Shown here in pieces: positions 20,823 through 32,718 of a DNA stretch of 64,000 nucleotides. A program made the position numbers and the translations under genes. The notes beneath the pieces are model-generated. The model was not told the DNA's origin. It saw only the letters and a program-made list of their open reading frames with translations, and made no database searches. This stretch comes from Nezara viridula (Eukaryota > Arthropoda > Insecta > Hemiptera > Pentatomidae): assembly GCA_928085145.1 (NCBI GenBank), contig OV725079.1, forward strand, positions 50,974,308 through 51,038,307, written 5' to 3'. Numbering within the stretch: position 1 is the first letter of the stretch; each line of letters starts with the position of its first letter.

Positions 20823-23800
20823 CCTTTTTAAGTGTCATGGGTTGACGACGAAGGGCAAATGTGATTTGATGGGGATTTTTTGGAATTCATTTAATCCTCC
20901 AGTTTTGACACCATTCTTAAAGGTTTGTGAGTTGTGATTAAGGTGTTCAAGAAGTAATTAATGAGCAATTATTCACAGAGAGTATACATTTTTTTGTTAT
21001 CTTACTAAAATGTTAAATATATTATTTTGGGCAAAAAACAATATGTACACCTCCTGCAGAACATATGATTAATTTTTATGTGTGTGTGTTATTATAAGGT
21101 ATTCATTCTACTAATGGCTGTAAAGAATAACAGTTTTAAAATTTTATATTAAAATTTCCATAGGTTCCTAAAAATTCCATTTGTAGTAATAAATTAATGT
21201 ATTACTTTATTTATTGATGATGACATATCTCGTGCTAGGATTACAGAGAGGATTATTATATCTTTATCGACCTCCTCATCGCTCAGCTCATCCGACATCA
21301 CTGTAATCTTAATCCGGGAGGCTACAACTGTGGTTTGATTTTTTCTATGAAGAAGTTGAAAACAATGTGCTGAATAATTTTAATATTTAATGCTTTATAC
21401 CAGAGTAATAAAAACATTTTAAGAAATTAACCAGTCTTTTCAAACTAAACGACCACAGAGTCATTCATGGGTTTGCTATTAATTGTCAAGGACTGACACC
21501 AACATCCCACCTTACTTAAGATAAGTAATTTACGAAAAGAAGATACGCCTATTAATCTGTTTTTACTTTATTGCCGGTCTGAAATTGCCGGAAGCGAAAA
21601 TAAAAGTAAAAATTATAGTAGGTACAACTATTAATTATTAATAGTTTAATTAATCATTAAATTTTAAATAATTAAAAACCATTAATTATTATATGCTTTT
21701 CATATCTGTTAAATTTTTAAATACGTTTTTTTGAGTCCGACAAGAGTGTCGCGAATGTTTTTCAGCCCGATAAGGACGCTGTGCCAAAAAAAAGTTAAGT
21801 GGTACAGCTCAAAAATGATAGGGGACCTTTTTTACTATTGTAGGTATTTTTATTTCATATATATATACAAATTTTAGCTTTCACAATGTCTTAAATTAAT
21901 ATAAATGTATAATTATATTAATACAACATAAAATAATTAAATTAATGTTAATTGATACCAGAGGCCGAGTAATATTGGGCGGACAAACACACCTACGTTT
22001 CATTTAAATTATTTTCATGAATATTAGAGCTAGAAACAACAAGCTGGTCACTTATAAATACGCACCAATTCCTATAGCTGAAATCAGGGAGAAAAACACA
22101 GTTTCATTCATAACCACCTTACATGAAAAATATTTGAAAAATCATTATTTTTATTTTTATAAATAAAATGTATTTTTCGGCAATTTGGTTTATTACAATA
22201 CATCCCATATCATGGGAAAACGATAAATAAAAGCTTTGCAACAGTTAATTGTAGTCATTTTTGCAACAGAACAGGGGTACGTTTAGGAGACTGGATCGAA
22301 AATCATTTCATTTAACAACTTGAGATAAATTTCAAATTTTTTCTCGTTAAACTCCAACTTAATTAATATGTACTTAAAGCTTATTAAATGAAGAAGTTTT
22401 TTTTTTTTTATAAAAGTGGAGTAACTGTAGTACAGCTAATGTGTGATAAAAAAAAAATCATAAATAATTTATGCCTTTTTTTTTTAAATAGAACTTATGT
22501 AGCTGTGTTAGTCCGCTGAACAGTTCTATTTCAATAGTTTTATTAATGACAAGCTCTACGTTCTTTTAAAGTAAATTTTATCTAGTTTACTATGTAGCAA
22601 TGTTTAATTATTTCAATCAAATGTTTTTTAAGTTATCGCTTCCTGTTCAACAAAAACCTTGACTAGCTTAAATAAACACATATCTTACTTTTCTGCTGGA
22701 AATTAGGCAATTGTTTATATTTACTTTTTTTACTTTTTTGTAGATCATGATGTCTACTATGAACGTTTCAAATATTTTCCTCTACTTACGGGACCCTTGA
22801 ATACATTCTTTGTTCGTACTGGTTATGCATTTTACATATCTACCTAAGTTCTATATCATAATTTTCCATAGCAGTGATGTATTTATTCGTATCATTTCTG
22901 TAGCAAAACATGGATATTTATGAAGCATATTCAACCTCCAGGAACCGAATAAATGTCTGAAAGAACTTTAATGATTCAAGCAGTAACATTGCTAGTAGCA
23001 GCAAACACGAGGAAATCGACTTGGACATATAAGAGATTCCTCATTATAATTAGTTTGTATTTATATTTAATTTTAGCATCATGGTTTATCATTTCATTAC
23101 TTAATAGTAATCTTATTAATAAATAATATTTTTTGGCAAACTATTTATTTTTTGTTTCCCAGATATTATATATATATATTGTCGATTCATCTTTCAGTCG
23201 GATTAAAAAAAAAAATGCTATATTAAAATTAAATCTTTCAAAATAAGTAAAAATAATTATAAGGTAATTTTAGACTGTTTTTTTATGTTCATAGTAGATG
23301 AGAATTTTTACTAATGACAGCCTTTATAATATTTTTACAACTTTATTTCCAGAATAACTTTCGGTGTCCATGCGCCATATTCCTCTCTATAATTATAACA
23401 CATCAAATAGGACAAAATAATAAATTAGTTAACTACATTAACAATTTCTATATTATATATCTTTTAATTGTCATGCAATTACTATCATACCATGGCGTAC
23501 ATCTTTTTCTATTTTTGGCTCTTGTTCTTCGTCTCATATAATCTTTGAAAGGATTTTAGGTTTAAATTTTGTGCATAAATAACTGAATAAAGTTTTTGCA
23601 CTGACATCTCCGAGAGTAGGACTCCTCTTTGGCGAACACCATCTTGCTGACTGCTGAGGATTTACCGTCAGCATCTTCTATATTATCGGAATTATTTTTC
23701 AGCTAAAGTTATCCTAACTATTTAATTATTTAAATTTTTATTGATGGTTATTATATGTTATTTAGTTGTGGGATATGGGTTGCTTACTGTTTTGAATTTA

Positions 23801-24252
23801 GCACTTTTTTTTTAGTTTATTGCTATATAGATGGATTTTAAATTTTTAACTTTGATCGGTAGTTTGATTTATGAATTATTTTAATATTTTCACAATCTAT
23901 TTCATAGTTATGGTTTTTAACGTGGTTTGATAAAACAGTAGCTGTTTTTGAACTAAGTTTAAGGGTACTTTTTTGGTTATAAGTTCTTGTTTTTATATCG
24001 GTCGATGTCATTCCTAAACATGATTTATCGCAATTTTTACAAGTAATATCATAGAGATATTATAGAAACTATCAATGGAAAAAAAAATCCTGAGGTACTA
24101 TAAAAATAATTTTTAACTATAATTTATTTTTACTTAAAGTAGGATGTGTGATGCAGTCGCCAGAAATTTTCCTGATTCTTCTTTGGATGAAGCATCTTAA
24201 GATTTCTACCGAATACTGCCTTATTTTGCTGCGTTATTTTGGCCTCCTTTTA
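20823..24252. other. Long unassigned AT-rich stretch
   Basis: About 3.4 kb with no recognised gene, repeat pair or RNA. It holds short random open frames (for example 23314-23541) and A/T homopolymers. Confidence 0.4.
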
Positions 24253-24450
24253 ATGTACAATATATCTTCCAAGCCTTCGTACGTACGGATGGTCTGGGCT
24301 AAGCGGTAGAGACCTCGAAGATCGGTGGGGTAGGGACCTGCCCCCTCCACCTGGAGGAAGACGACGCCGCCGACGATCATCAGTCCAGCCAGGGGTCCCG
24401 GGAAAGCAAGTCACAGGTGAGTTCGATAGTAGCTTGTCATCTGTCTAGTA
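24253..24450 (+). other. GC-rich island with an open frame; exon candidate
   Basis: A sharp GC-rich island (CCCCCTCCACCTGGAGG, GACGACGCCGCCGACG) in ~70% AT DNA. A plus-strand frame without ATG is open for about 65 codons (WSGLSGRDLEDRWGRD, then PPPPGGRRRRRRSS). CACAG|GTGAGT at 24413-24424 resembles a splice donor. No domain was recognised. It could be an exon, a CpG-rich repeat or the edge of an unknown element. Confidence 0.3.
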
Positions 24451-25661
24451 TAGTCGCCAATACACTCTATCTTCTTATCTATTATCGACTCTCAGGCTCT
24501 TTGTCTTACTCTACAGGATAAAAAAACAACTTATGCTGCATTCAAATAATTCTCAAGACCTCGTTTGGATAACTTATTAAGTTTAAGTATACCGATATTT
24601 TTATTTATGAACGGAAGCGCAAAACCTCCTGTGTTATGTGCACTACAACAATCCGCAGTATTTCAATGAAGTTTTTCTAAAAATACTCTTGGGTAACCAC
24701 AGAAATCTTAGTTCTGGAAAAGGTGGAGTCCGTTCAGAATACATAAAAACTAACGTAACTTTCCTTACAACAGACTTTCTTTAGTAAAAACACTGTATAA
24801 AGATTTAAATATGCTTGTTTCTATTTTCAATCATTATTACTATTAAAACAATTTAGTAAATTTTTACTATTTTGAAACAACTTAAGGGCAGATGAAACGA
24901 ATATGCAAGAAGAAAAGAAATAAACACTATGTATCTACCCCAAGTGATCCTTCTTCCGACTGTATCAAACAAATATTATTGTTATACACGGTCATGTAAA
25001 AATTTATAAGAGTCTCCATTTACTGTCAATATTTCAGCTTTTCGGTATTCGTGTGTAATGGGAATTGTTTATGATTAGAAAGTGGAAGATTATGTCCCAA
25101 TGAATCTACTACTCAAATACGTTTCAATAGAAAGTGGTCGCAAGTCTCACTTTGGAAAGCATTTTATTTATATAGTTGTAATGTTTAAAGTACAGTCGCT
25201 CTCAACTTCATAGGTTCCTTGCCTCCTAAGTACAAATTTATTCAAAATAATTGCACAATAACCATAAATGCTACTCCGAGTATCGAGTAACAAATATATT
25301 ACTCAAATTTAATCACTATTGGGAATTCAATCACTGCTTCAGGTAATCGTTTGACATCAACTGAGGTCGTAATTAAATTCTTTGTTACTCGAAAAAGTCA
25401 GTATTTGAATAAAATATTTGGTTATCAGTAATCAAAATAGCATTTCCCCACCTCTGACACGAATTATCCAATACTATGCAAATCCTAGGGATTCTATCTA
25501 CTATCCTGTGTTTGACAAACATTTAGATATTTAAAAATGTTTTGATTGTTTCGTATTCTTTCATGATCAGGTCCGTTACCTACCATACTTATGTCTATTA
25601 TTTCAAACAATATTAATTAATAACATTAACAATTTATTTCTAGTACATAAATTCTTTTTAG
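24451..25661. other. Unassigned AT-rich DNA
   Basis: Nothing recognised. Confidence 0.45.
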
Positions 25662-26375
25662 ACAAAATATATGGTTAGCTGTAAAAATGTCGATATTGCT
25701 GGCGATATTGATATAGAAGGTAACATGTTTGAACGGGTAGAGAATTTTAAGCATCTAGGGTCTACGATAACTAGAAAAAACGAAATTGAAGAGGAGATTA
25801 AGGTTAGGCTGAAGGAAATGCTTGTTATTTTTCTGTGACAAAACTACTTAGCTCGCGCATCTTGTTCCGGAATTTAAAGACTAGAATCTATAAAACCATT
25901 AACCTACCTACAGTTCTTTATGGATGCGAAACGTGGCCGCTTACATTAAGAGATGAGCAACGTCTTAAGGTTTTTGAAAATAAAATATTTCGTAGAATAT
26001 TCGGACCGAAGAAAGATAAGTTAACCGGAGAGTTCTGAAGGTTGCACAACGTCGAGTTGCGTGAACTGTATCCAGTTAATATAATTGAGGTGATTTCATC
26101 ACGCTGAGAAACAAATGGGCTTGTAAAACAGTTGGGGTTAGTAACGAAAGAATTCTTAAAAGGTTGATATTTGCTGTACCGAATGGTAAACGTCCGAGAG
26201 GTTGACCGAAGAGAAGGTGGGAAGATTGGGATGGGAAGATGCGTTAAGGCCGATCTGAAGGAACTGGGTTTGGACGGCGAACGGTGGAGGCAGGTGTGTA
26301 ATAAGCGATTGTTGGTGTCGGCATCGAACCTCCGGGTTCACTAAGCCTTTTATTATTATTATTATTATTATTTAT
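25662..26375 (+). pseudogene. RTE-like RT C-terminal half with (TTA)n tail
   Basis: The frame from 25662 gives TKYMVSCKNVDIAGD, FERVENFKHLGSTITRKNEI, then a frameshift at about 25817, SVTKLLSSRILFRNLKT, LPTVLYGCETWPLTLRDEQ, a stop near 26036, and a C-terminus SASNLRVH-stop (26342-26344). YLGST and LYGCETW are diagnostic of RTE-type elements. A (TTA)n tract at 26350-26375 fits the simple-repeat 3' tail of that clade. The catalytic YADD region lies 5' of the truncation. Confidence 0.88.
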
Positions 26376-27324
26376 TACATAAATTATTTACTGTCATGAA
26401 AATATTATCGTGCAGTACGTTTTATCTTAGTTTTTGCTATTAAACAAAATATATTTTAGAGACTGGTGGTCTTCCACTCTTATTATTATTGTATCTAAAA
26501 TTGATTTTAGGTTGACGTAAAATATGTAAATAATTGAATAAAATAAATAAACACCAAAGCTACACTATTTTTTTTATCGTGATATCTTGAAATTTGTTTT
26601 TGCTATTTTAAAATTCTCATTTAAGATTTTTTTTAAATTAAAGAAAAACAAAAACAGAATGGCATCGTGTCATTAGATAACTGTTCCCTCATGTATTACA
26701 CTAGAATGTTTCAGCCAACATGATGGGCTACACGTTATCTATGTTGAGCTCCTGGGTTGTAGTTTTTTATTTTTAATTATCACCCTCGATTCAAATTGCT
26801 TTGAAAATATTTACAATTGTAGTCATATATTTAAAGTTTTACTCACTGATATGACTAACAATAATACGCCTTGTACATTAACAGGTTCAAATTAATGATG
26901 CAACTTTTCAAATTTTTTATAGAACATACCTTCGGTTGTCGAAGTAACAATTTAAAATATTAAATCATCAAGTACTTTCATGAATTTTCTCTCAATGTAA
27001 TTAAACCATTGTGTACGTATTCAACTTAATTATGACACATAATTTATTTTAGTTTGGTACACTTGGTGAATTTCAGCATTGAGCGATATTCTCAACTTTG
27101 AACTTAAAATTTTAGCTCAATTAAAGATATACTTAATGATTTTTGGAATATACCGACGACATATTAAATGTTATTATTTATTTATCGGATGTATGTTATT
27201 ATCTATTTATCGGGTGTATGTTGTTATTTATTTACACTTATATATAAAGTTGTAAAATTAAAAATTTATAGATACAATTTTTAGATATTGTAAAATTATT
27301 TTAGTGTTAGATAGATCGTTTATT
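26376..27324. other. Unassigned; small minisatellite
   Basis: A 25-bp unit (TGTTATTATTTATTTATCGG and flank) is repeated about 2.4 times at 27171-27232. Otherwise AT-rich with nothing recognised. Confidence 0.5.
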
Positions 27325-27690
27325 AAGAAAGCTTTTGGAAAATCCTCCGTAAGATAACCGGAGCGATCTGGGTTCAGAGTACTAGCTCATAGAGAAGAAA
27401 GAACAATAAAGAACTGCTTACAGAAACTGGTCAATCAATATTCCATGAGAAGGCACGGAGGTTAAGATGGGCGGAGCATGTAGTTCGTAGTAATCCTTCT
27501 GGAAGCCTATACGTAACAATGAATCCCTCAATAAAAGACAAAGGAAAAGGTGGAAGGCCAAAAAGCAGAATCAACAAAGATGCAAAAGAGCTGCGTGCAG
27601 ATAAATAGAAATAAATAGCCCAAGACAGGCACAGATGGAGCAGGCTTGTTAGGACGGTAAAAGATCTACATGGTCCGTTATGCCAATAAA
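27325..27690 (+). pseudogene. RTE-like RT C-terminal fragment, copy 2
   Basis: The frame EKARRLRWAEHVVRSNPSGS, GKGGRPKSRINKDAKELRAD, HRWSRLVRTVKDLHGPLCQ ends at 27687-27689. Two in-frame stops lie in DK-stop-K-stop-IAQ, where the copy at 18590-18985 still encodes DKWKEIVQ. This is a C-terminal remnant of the same subfamily. Confidence 0.85.
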
Positions 27691-28862
27691 AAAACTACAA
27701 TTTTTTATTTAGTACATCAAGTTTACGAATGGCATGTCATCCTAAGTAGAACGCTGGGAAGACTTGATGACGTATTTTCGCGATACTGGAATATGGATAT
27801 GCACTTACCTGCGAAGTTTTCCCACAGTGATCCGATCGGTGTAAGATCTAGGAATGTAGTTGGTATTTTTTTTTTATTATTTTACTCTTGGAGAAGTTCT
27901 CTATTTAATTATCTTGCTAAATAATTTTTCTAAAGCTTATTTATCAGATACTATCAAATAGTTTATAGCAGTCTCTCATTTTTTCAGGTGTACAACTGTT
28001 TCTTGATTTTGAACAGTATGATATAATCGTGTTTTTTTTTTTTTCAAATCACCAAAAATCGACATAGCAAGTTGACGTTAATTTTAGAAAGAAAATGATA
28101 CTGAACAATGATGCTTTACGAAACTCAGTATTCAAGTCGAAAACTGATAAACGTGAAATGTTCACACGACTTTCCCCTAGTTAACATAAGTATACGGCAC
28201 TCTTCGATAATTGGTCTTTTCATTCAATTAATAAGGTATTCACGTGTTGAGGAAACCTTGAATATAGTTGAGCGGCTTATAGATCTTATTGTTTGATAAG
28301 ATTTAATATGTTTACTGTAAAGTTGCGTTTGTTTCATTGAAACATGTTTTGTTATTTTTTATCAACTAAATAAGATTCAATAATAAATAAAAATTTAGTT
28401 ATAAGCTGAAAATTATTTTTTTCTGGTCTCTGTAAATTTTGAGAAAGGAAATTATGAGTGCCTTGATTCTTACATATTTATTAAATTCGAATTTCGATGA
28501 AATCTGGTAATACCACACCCCTGCATAACAAGTAGAATAATGCTGGAGAGGAGTTGCCCATGATTCACGAGGAACTATAGTGCGCTAGGTTCGGCTTCTT
28601 CTCATCTCTTCTTCTTATTCCCTTGATGACTAATAATCTTGGCAACGCATGGCGAGGTAAAAGGTTTGGACAACCACGTCTTAGGGATAAGAAGAGAGTC
28701 ATGAATTGACACTACAATCCATTCAGGATCTTGGATTCAGCAAAGGAATATTTTCCTAGGCCCACTGTTCTGCATACAGAAGTTGGGTGTGCCTCAAGAT
28801 ATTCTCTTGACGATTACTGATGTAACAGAATAAATATTTACCTAGCACAACCGTTTTCAATC
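27691..28862. other. Unassigned
   Basis: An 84-codon open frame follows the RTE end (27670-27924) but its start overlaps the fragment and it shows no domain. The remainder is not assigned. Confidence 0.4.
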
Positions 28863-28870
28863 CTCAGGAC

Positions 28871-29265
28871 TAGTGTTGCCCAAAATCGGTCTTGGCCTTG
28901 TACTTTGCAAGACCAAGACCAAGGCCGCCTAACTGTTGCAAGACCAAGACCAGGACTGGTAAAAAAAAAAAAAATCGATTTTTTGAATAAAAATTAATGC
29001 AAAATAGTTTCTAATACTTGACAATCTTAGTTACCATACGTAAATAATTGGTATAACCAATATACTTTTGCATTGAACCCCTCTAATTTTTCATTCGGGC
29101 TTAGTTAGGTTTCTCCTATCTGAAAATTGCAGTAATATATCTACAGTAACAAACTAATAAGTAACTGAAAGACTGTTGCGAGACTCTTGCGCAAGACCAA
29201 GACCATGACCAAGACTGAGTTTGCAAGACCAAGACTCGTCTCGGTCTCGCATTTTGGCAACACTA
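28871..29265. mobile_element. hAT MITE, 395 bp, with 8-bp TSD
   Basis: The ends are TAGTGTTGCC and GGCAACACTA, perfect 10-bp inverted repeats continuing as (C)AAAAT. They are flanked by the exact 8-bp duplication CTCAGGAC (28863-28870, 29266-29273). The end TAGTG fits the hAT YARNG rule. Subterminal CAAGACCAAGACC motifs are repeated several times on both sides, likely transposase-binding sites (inference). There is no coding capacity. Confidence 0.92.
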
Positions 29266-29439
29266 CTCAGGACACAGTATCATACTCACTGAACTACCTT
29301 GCCCCTAAAGCTATTTAAAAATGTTTTTAAACTTCTCACAAGTTTTAAGGTACCTCAAATCTAAATATATATTCTGCTCTGTAATATTTTTTTTTTCAAA
29401 CACCCATACTTATTCTAAAATATATAATTTTAAGTTTAA

Positions 29440-29640
29440 GTGAAAACCCTCCGAGGCGTCTAAAAAGAAGATGGCTTCGGGACCTCCTAGTATAGAACTA
29501 TAATTGGAATGCTACCAATGGGTAGTTTCTCTTCATATTGTACATGTCGTGTTACTAATTAAAAATTTACTTTTTGTATTTTTCATGTAATACAGTTATA
29601 AATTTCAATAAATACACTTAAACAAAAAAATTTTACGTGA
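29440..29640 (+). mobile_element. Jockey-like 3' end (plus)
   Basis: Contains LKRRWLRDLLV-type codons at 29464-29493 (AAAAAGAAGATGGCTTCGGG). A UTR shared with 38268-38394 follows (GAATGCTACCAATGGGTAG, ATGTAATACAGTTATAAAT), ending at an A tail near 29630. Confidence 0.8.
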
Positions 29641-31236
29641 AATTTTGTAATCAGTTTAGAGTTCTTTATATTCATAAAACATTTCAAATCAAAACCAAAT
29701 ATAAGCGGCGAATGCCACTAATTTTTTGGTTTTTGTGAGTTCCTGATGAATAATATAATTTTTCAAGGCCTTCTTATTATGATAATTTAAAACAATGAGT
29801 ATTTAAAAAAATATAATTGCGTGAGTCGAGTCATCATAACTTGTTTTCCTGAATTGAAAGCTCAAATAATTTTTCAAATTACTAAATAAAATTTATGCTT
29901 GGGTTGGAATATCTTAAACATTAAGAGCTAAAAAAAAAAAATAAAAATGGTTTATACCAGTGAATCGTCTACATCGGGGATTTCCCATAGTTATTTTTTA
30001 TCGGATCGAAACCAATTTTGGAGAATATATGAGTTTAATTATAAAAATTAGAGAACAAATAATGTTCATACGCTAGAGTATCACTACTCTATTGGGAACT
30101 CAGAAATCACCGAAAATCCTGATTAAGCAACAAAATAATTTATATAATTATTACTCTTTTATTTACATATTTTATGTTTGATGTTTAAAATCTGTGTGTA
30201 TTCTAACTCAATAATGGATTCAGGATCTGATTTTATTTGAGGGGAATTTATCCTTTTTACCATTTATTATAATGTCATAACGCAGAAAGACAAATGAACA
30301 AACTATATAAAATGATTTTTGAAGATCTGCTAAAAAAATAGAATAAAACCTGTAATTTGTGCATACATTTAGTAGCTATTTATGTGTTATAATTAAAAAA
30401 CAGTACATATCGTGTAATTATTACCTCATAAAAATATGTTTTCAAATGTGTTCAAAATATGTTTCCCCGTAGCAATATGTTTCCACCCTAAAAATTCCAT
30501 TACACCTTTAAAATGCGCCACACTCAAAACTTTAAAGGGCAAAATTTGCCCGATGACGCTTCCTTTCGGGCATCTCCCGAAGATATTAAAATAGGGAAAT
30601 AAATATTTCGAAACTTATGGAAATAAATGAGTAGCCTTATATCGAAGACATCTGTCACCAAATTCGAAATCCAGATATTTGTTGATTCTTAATGCATTTT
30701 TATCGCTCAATCGAATTAGTTTATATTTTTTTAAAAAATCGTAAATATGTTAAATTTAACTTTAAATTCAACAGTTAGTTTAAATAAGGATACCTGAAGT
30801 TTATATTTGTAATCTGAAATCCCCCTACCGTGCACAGCCATATCCTACCTCCTCCCACATCCCTATAAATTGAATATAATTGTATTCCTTGTAATTATTT
30901 ATTTTTAAAAATCTAATTTCCCACACAAAAGGTGACTACCACGAAATGGCGTACAAAAACATGGCGTACATTGACTTGAGTAAGTTTTTTGGCCACTGAG
31001 AATCAGCATTTGGCTTAATTTCTAAATACAATCGATGACTCTAGAAAGGCAATCAGGCTGACACTAAGTTCCATGTATAAGCCGTAATGAAAGCGATAGT
31101 GTCAATAAAGTGAAGTAAATACACATGTCTCTTCACTCATCCGCTAACCAACTGAAGTGGTAGTTTTCAAAGCGCAGCGTAGATCCCCGATATACTACCC
31201 ATCCTTTAATGGCTGCCGCTGCGGTAACAGAGACAA
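29641..31236. other. Unassigned AT-rich DNA
   Basis: No signature recognised. Confidence 0.4.
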
Positions 31237-31475
31237 TTAGCTTTCTTCTTTTTGTTGCTTCTTCGCGATGGCCTTAGAGAAGATAAAAAGTCCGTGATCT
31301 ACTATGTCCAAACCAACCTTCCTTCCTCTTAGGGGATAATTGCCGAGGTAAACTGGGCATGAATCATCTGTCTGGACCAAGAATATTGGTGCCATAAAGG
31401 GAACGAAACTTCATAATCCACGAATATGCGTATAACCATTCCGACTTTTGTTGTTTATCGGGTTTAATGATCCCA
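31237..31475 (-). pseudogene. Unknown minus-strand coding-like segment
   Basis: A 52-codon minus-strand frame (ATG at 31393-31395, stop at 31237-31239) reads MAPIFLVQTDDSCPVYLGNY ... SKAIAKKQQKEES. Directly upstream in another frame is KPDKQQKSEWLYAYSW and IMKFRSLYGTNILG, so a single frameshift could join a longer ORF. QTDDSCPVYL faintly recalls the start of cytochrome c oxidase subunit 7A, but the rest does not fit. I cannot assign it. Confidence 0.3.
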
Positions 31476-31929
31476 AACACTCACGACTGAGCAAGAATAT
31501 CGTGTTTTCTTAAGGTTGTCAACCTCTTCAAGCCAGATTTGTATTTACATATTAATATTTTTGTTTTCCTACTAAATGACTACTATGTTTTAAAACCTTT
31601 GTTTTACAGATTATCAATAAACAATCAATGCAATTTTATTTTTTAAAAACTTACTTTTGAGTAGTTTTTTTTTTCAATCTTTGGCGCACTGTGTATAGAT
31701 CCATCACGAAATAAAAACCAAATCTTTCTGACCATGAGATCCATATTTTATTTAGGAATATGAGATTTGCAATATTATTTTCTGAATTTTCTATTCGCTC
31801 AGTTATACATCCCATGTTTATGTAAAATTTGTAATATTTTAATTATTTTTTTCCTGAGACTTTTTTTGACCCGGTTATCAAAACATATTCTTTTCATTTT
31901 GTGTTTGGAGTTTAACAGGTTCTTCGTTC
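31476..31929. other. Unassigned AT-rich DNA
   Basis: Nothing recognised apart from short random frames. Confidence 0.4.
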
Positions 31930-32392
31930 TATCCGATAACAGCCAAGATTTGAACATATGGATATAATGACGTGAAAACACTTGTTGAGTAACTACCCAA
32001 TGGTAGCACTCTAATGATATGTCTACATTAGGAGATCACGGGGCCATCTTCTTTTCAGAGGCCTCGAAGAGTTATCAGGAATTGAAGAGGAAGCAACGTT
32101 AGAAACGAGAGGATTGGGATGATTCTGAAGTTTATTATGGAAGGATAGGTATCTGGATTGGGCCAGATCTGAAACATTAAGGTCATTATGGACGGTTTTA
32201 TTTATAACAAAGTAGGGAGCATTCAGGATTTTACGAAGGATTTTGGATTGTAAGGATTGAATACGAGAGGAATTCGATGGTTTAGTGGAACCCCATAGCT
32301 CAACTCCCTAAGTCCAAATAGACCTTATTATAGTCATGTGTCTTTTGTAATTAATTGGAAGTTGCAATCAACACGAGGATCGTTCGCAAGCA
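31930..32392 (-). pseudogene. Jockey-like RT C-terminus (minus), long frame
   Basis: The minus strand is open from about 32307 to the stop at 32023-32025: GVELWGSTKPSNSSRIQSLQ, NAPYFVINKTVHNDLNVSD, then RPLKRRWPRDLLM. Upstream LPINYKRHMTIIRSIWT carries one TAG where Tyr is expected. The 3' UTR (31930-32022) matches 38268-38330. The catalytic core is missing or scrambled 5' of 32392. Confidence 0.88.
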
Positions 32393-32621
32393 TAATTAGA
32401 ACTAATTCCGGATCGATTTGTTTTTATGGTATTCAAATCACAAGACAACACTCCGTTCCGTTTTAATTATAAGATGAGTCGTTCAAGAATTGAGGTATAT
32501 TAAACCCTAGTATGACAAATGTCTTAATGGTGATTAGGAGAATTACATGAAAACCTCAGAGACGAGTCATGTATTTGCATCGGTAGCATCTATATTTGGC
32601 ATTCAATATTTTTGAACATCG

Positions 32622-32623
<2 letters not shown>

Positions 32624-32716
<93 letters not shown>
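32624..32716. repeat. (TA)n microsatellite
   Basis: Nearly uninterrupted TA dinucleotides with one phase slip near 32684. Confidence 0.95.

Positions 32717-32718
<2 letters not shown>

Noticed and set aside
26156..26341. A minus-strand 61-codon frame
   Set aside because: It is a shadow of the plus-strand RTE C-terminus.
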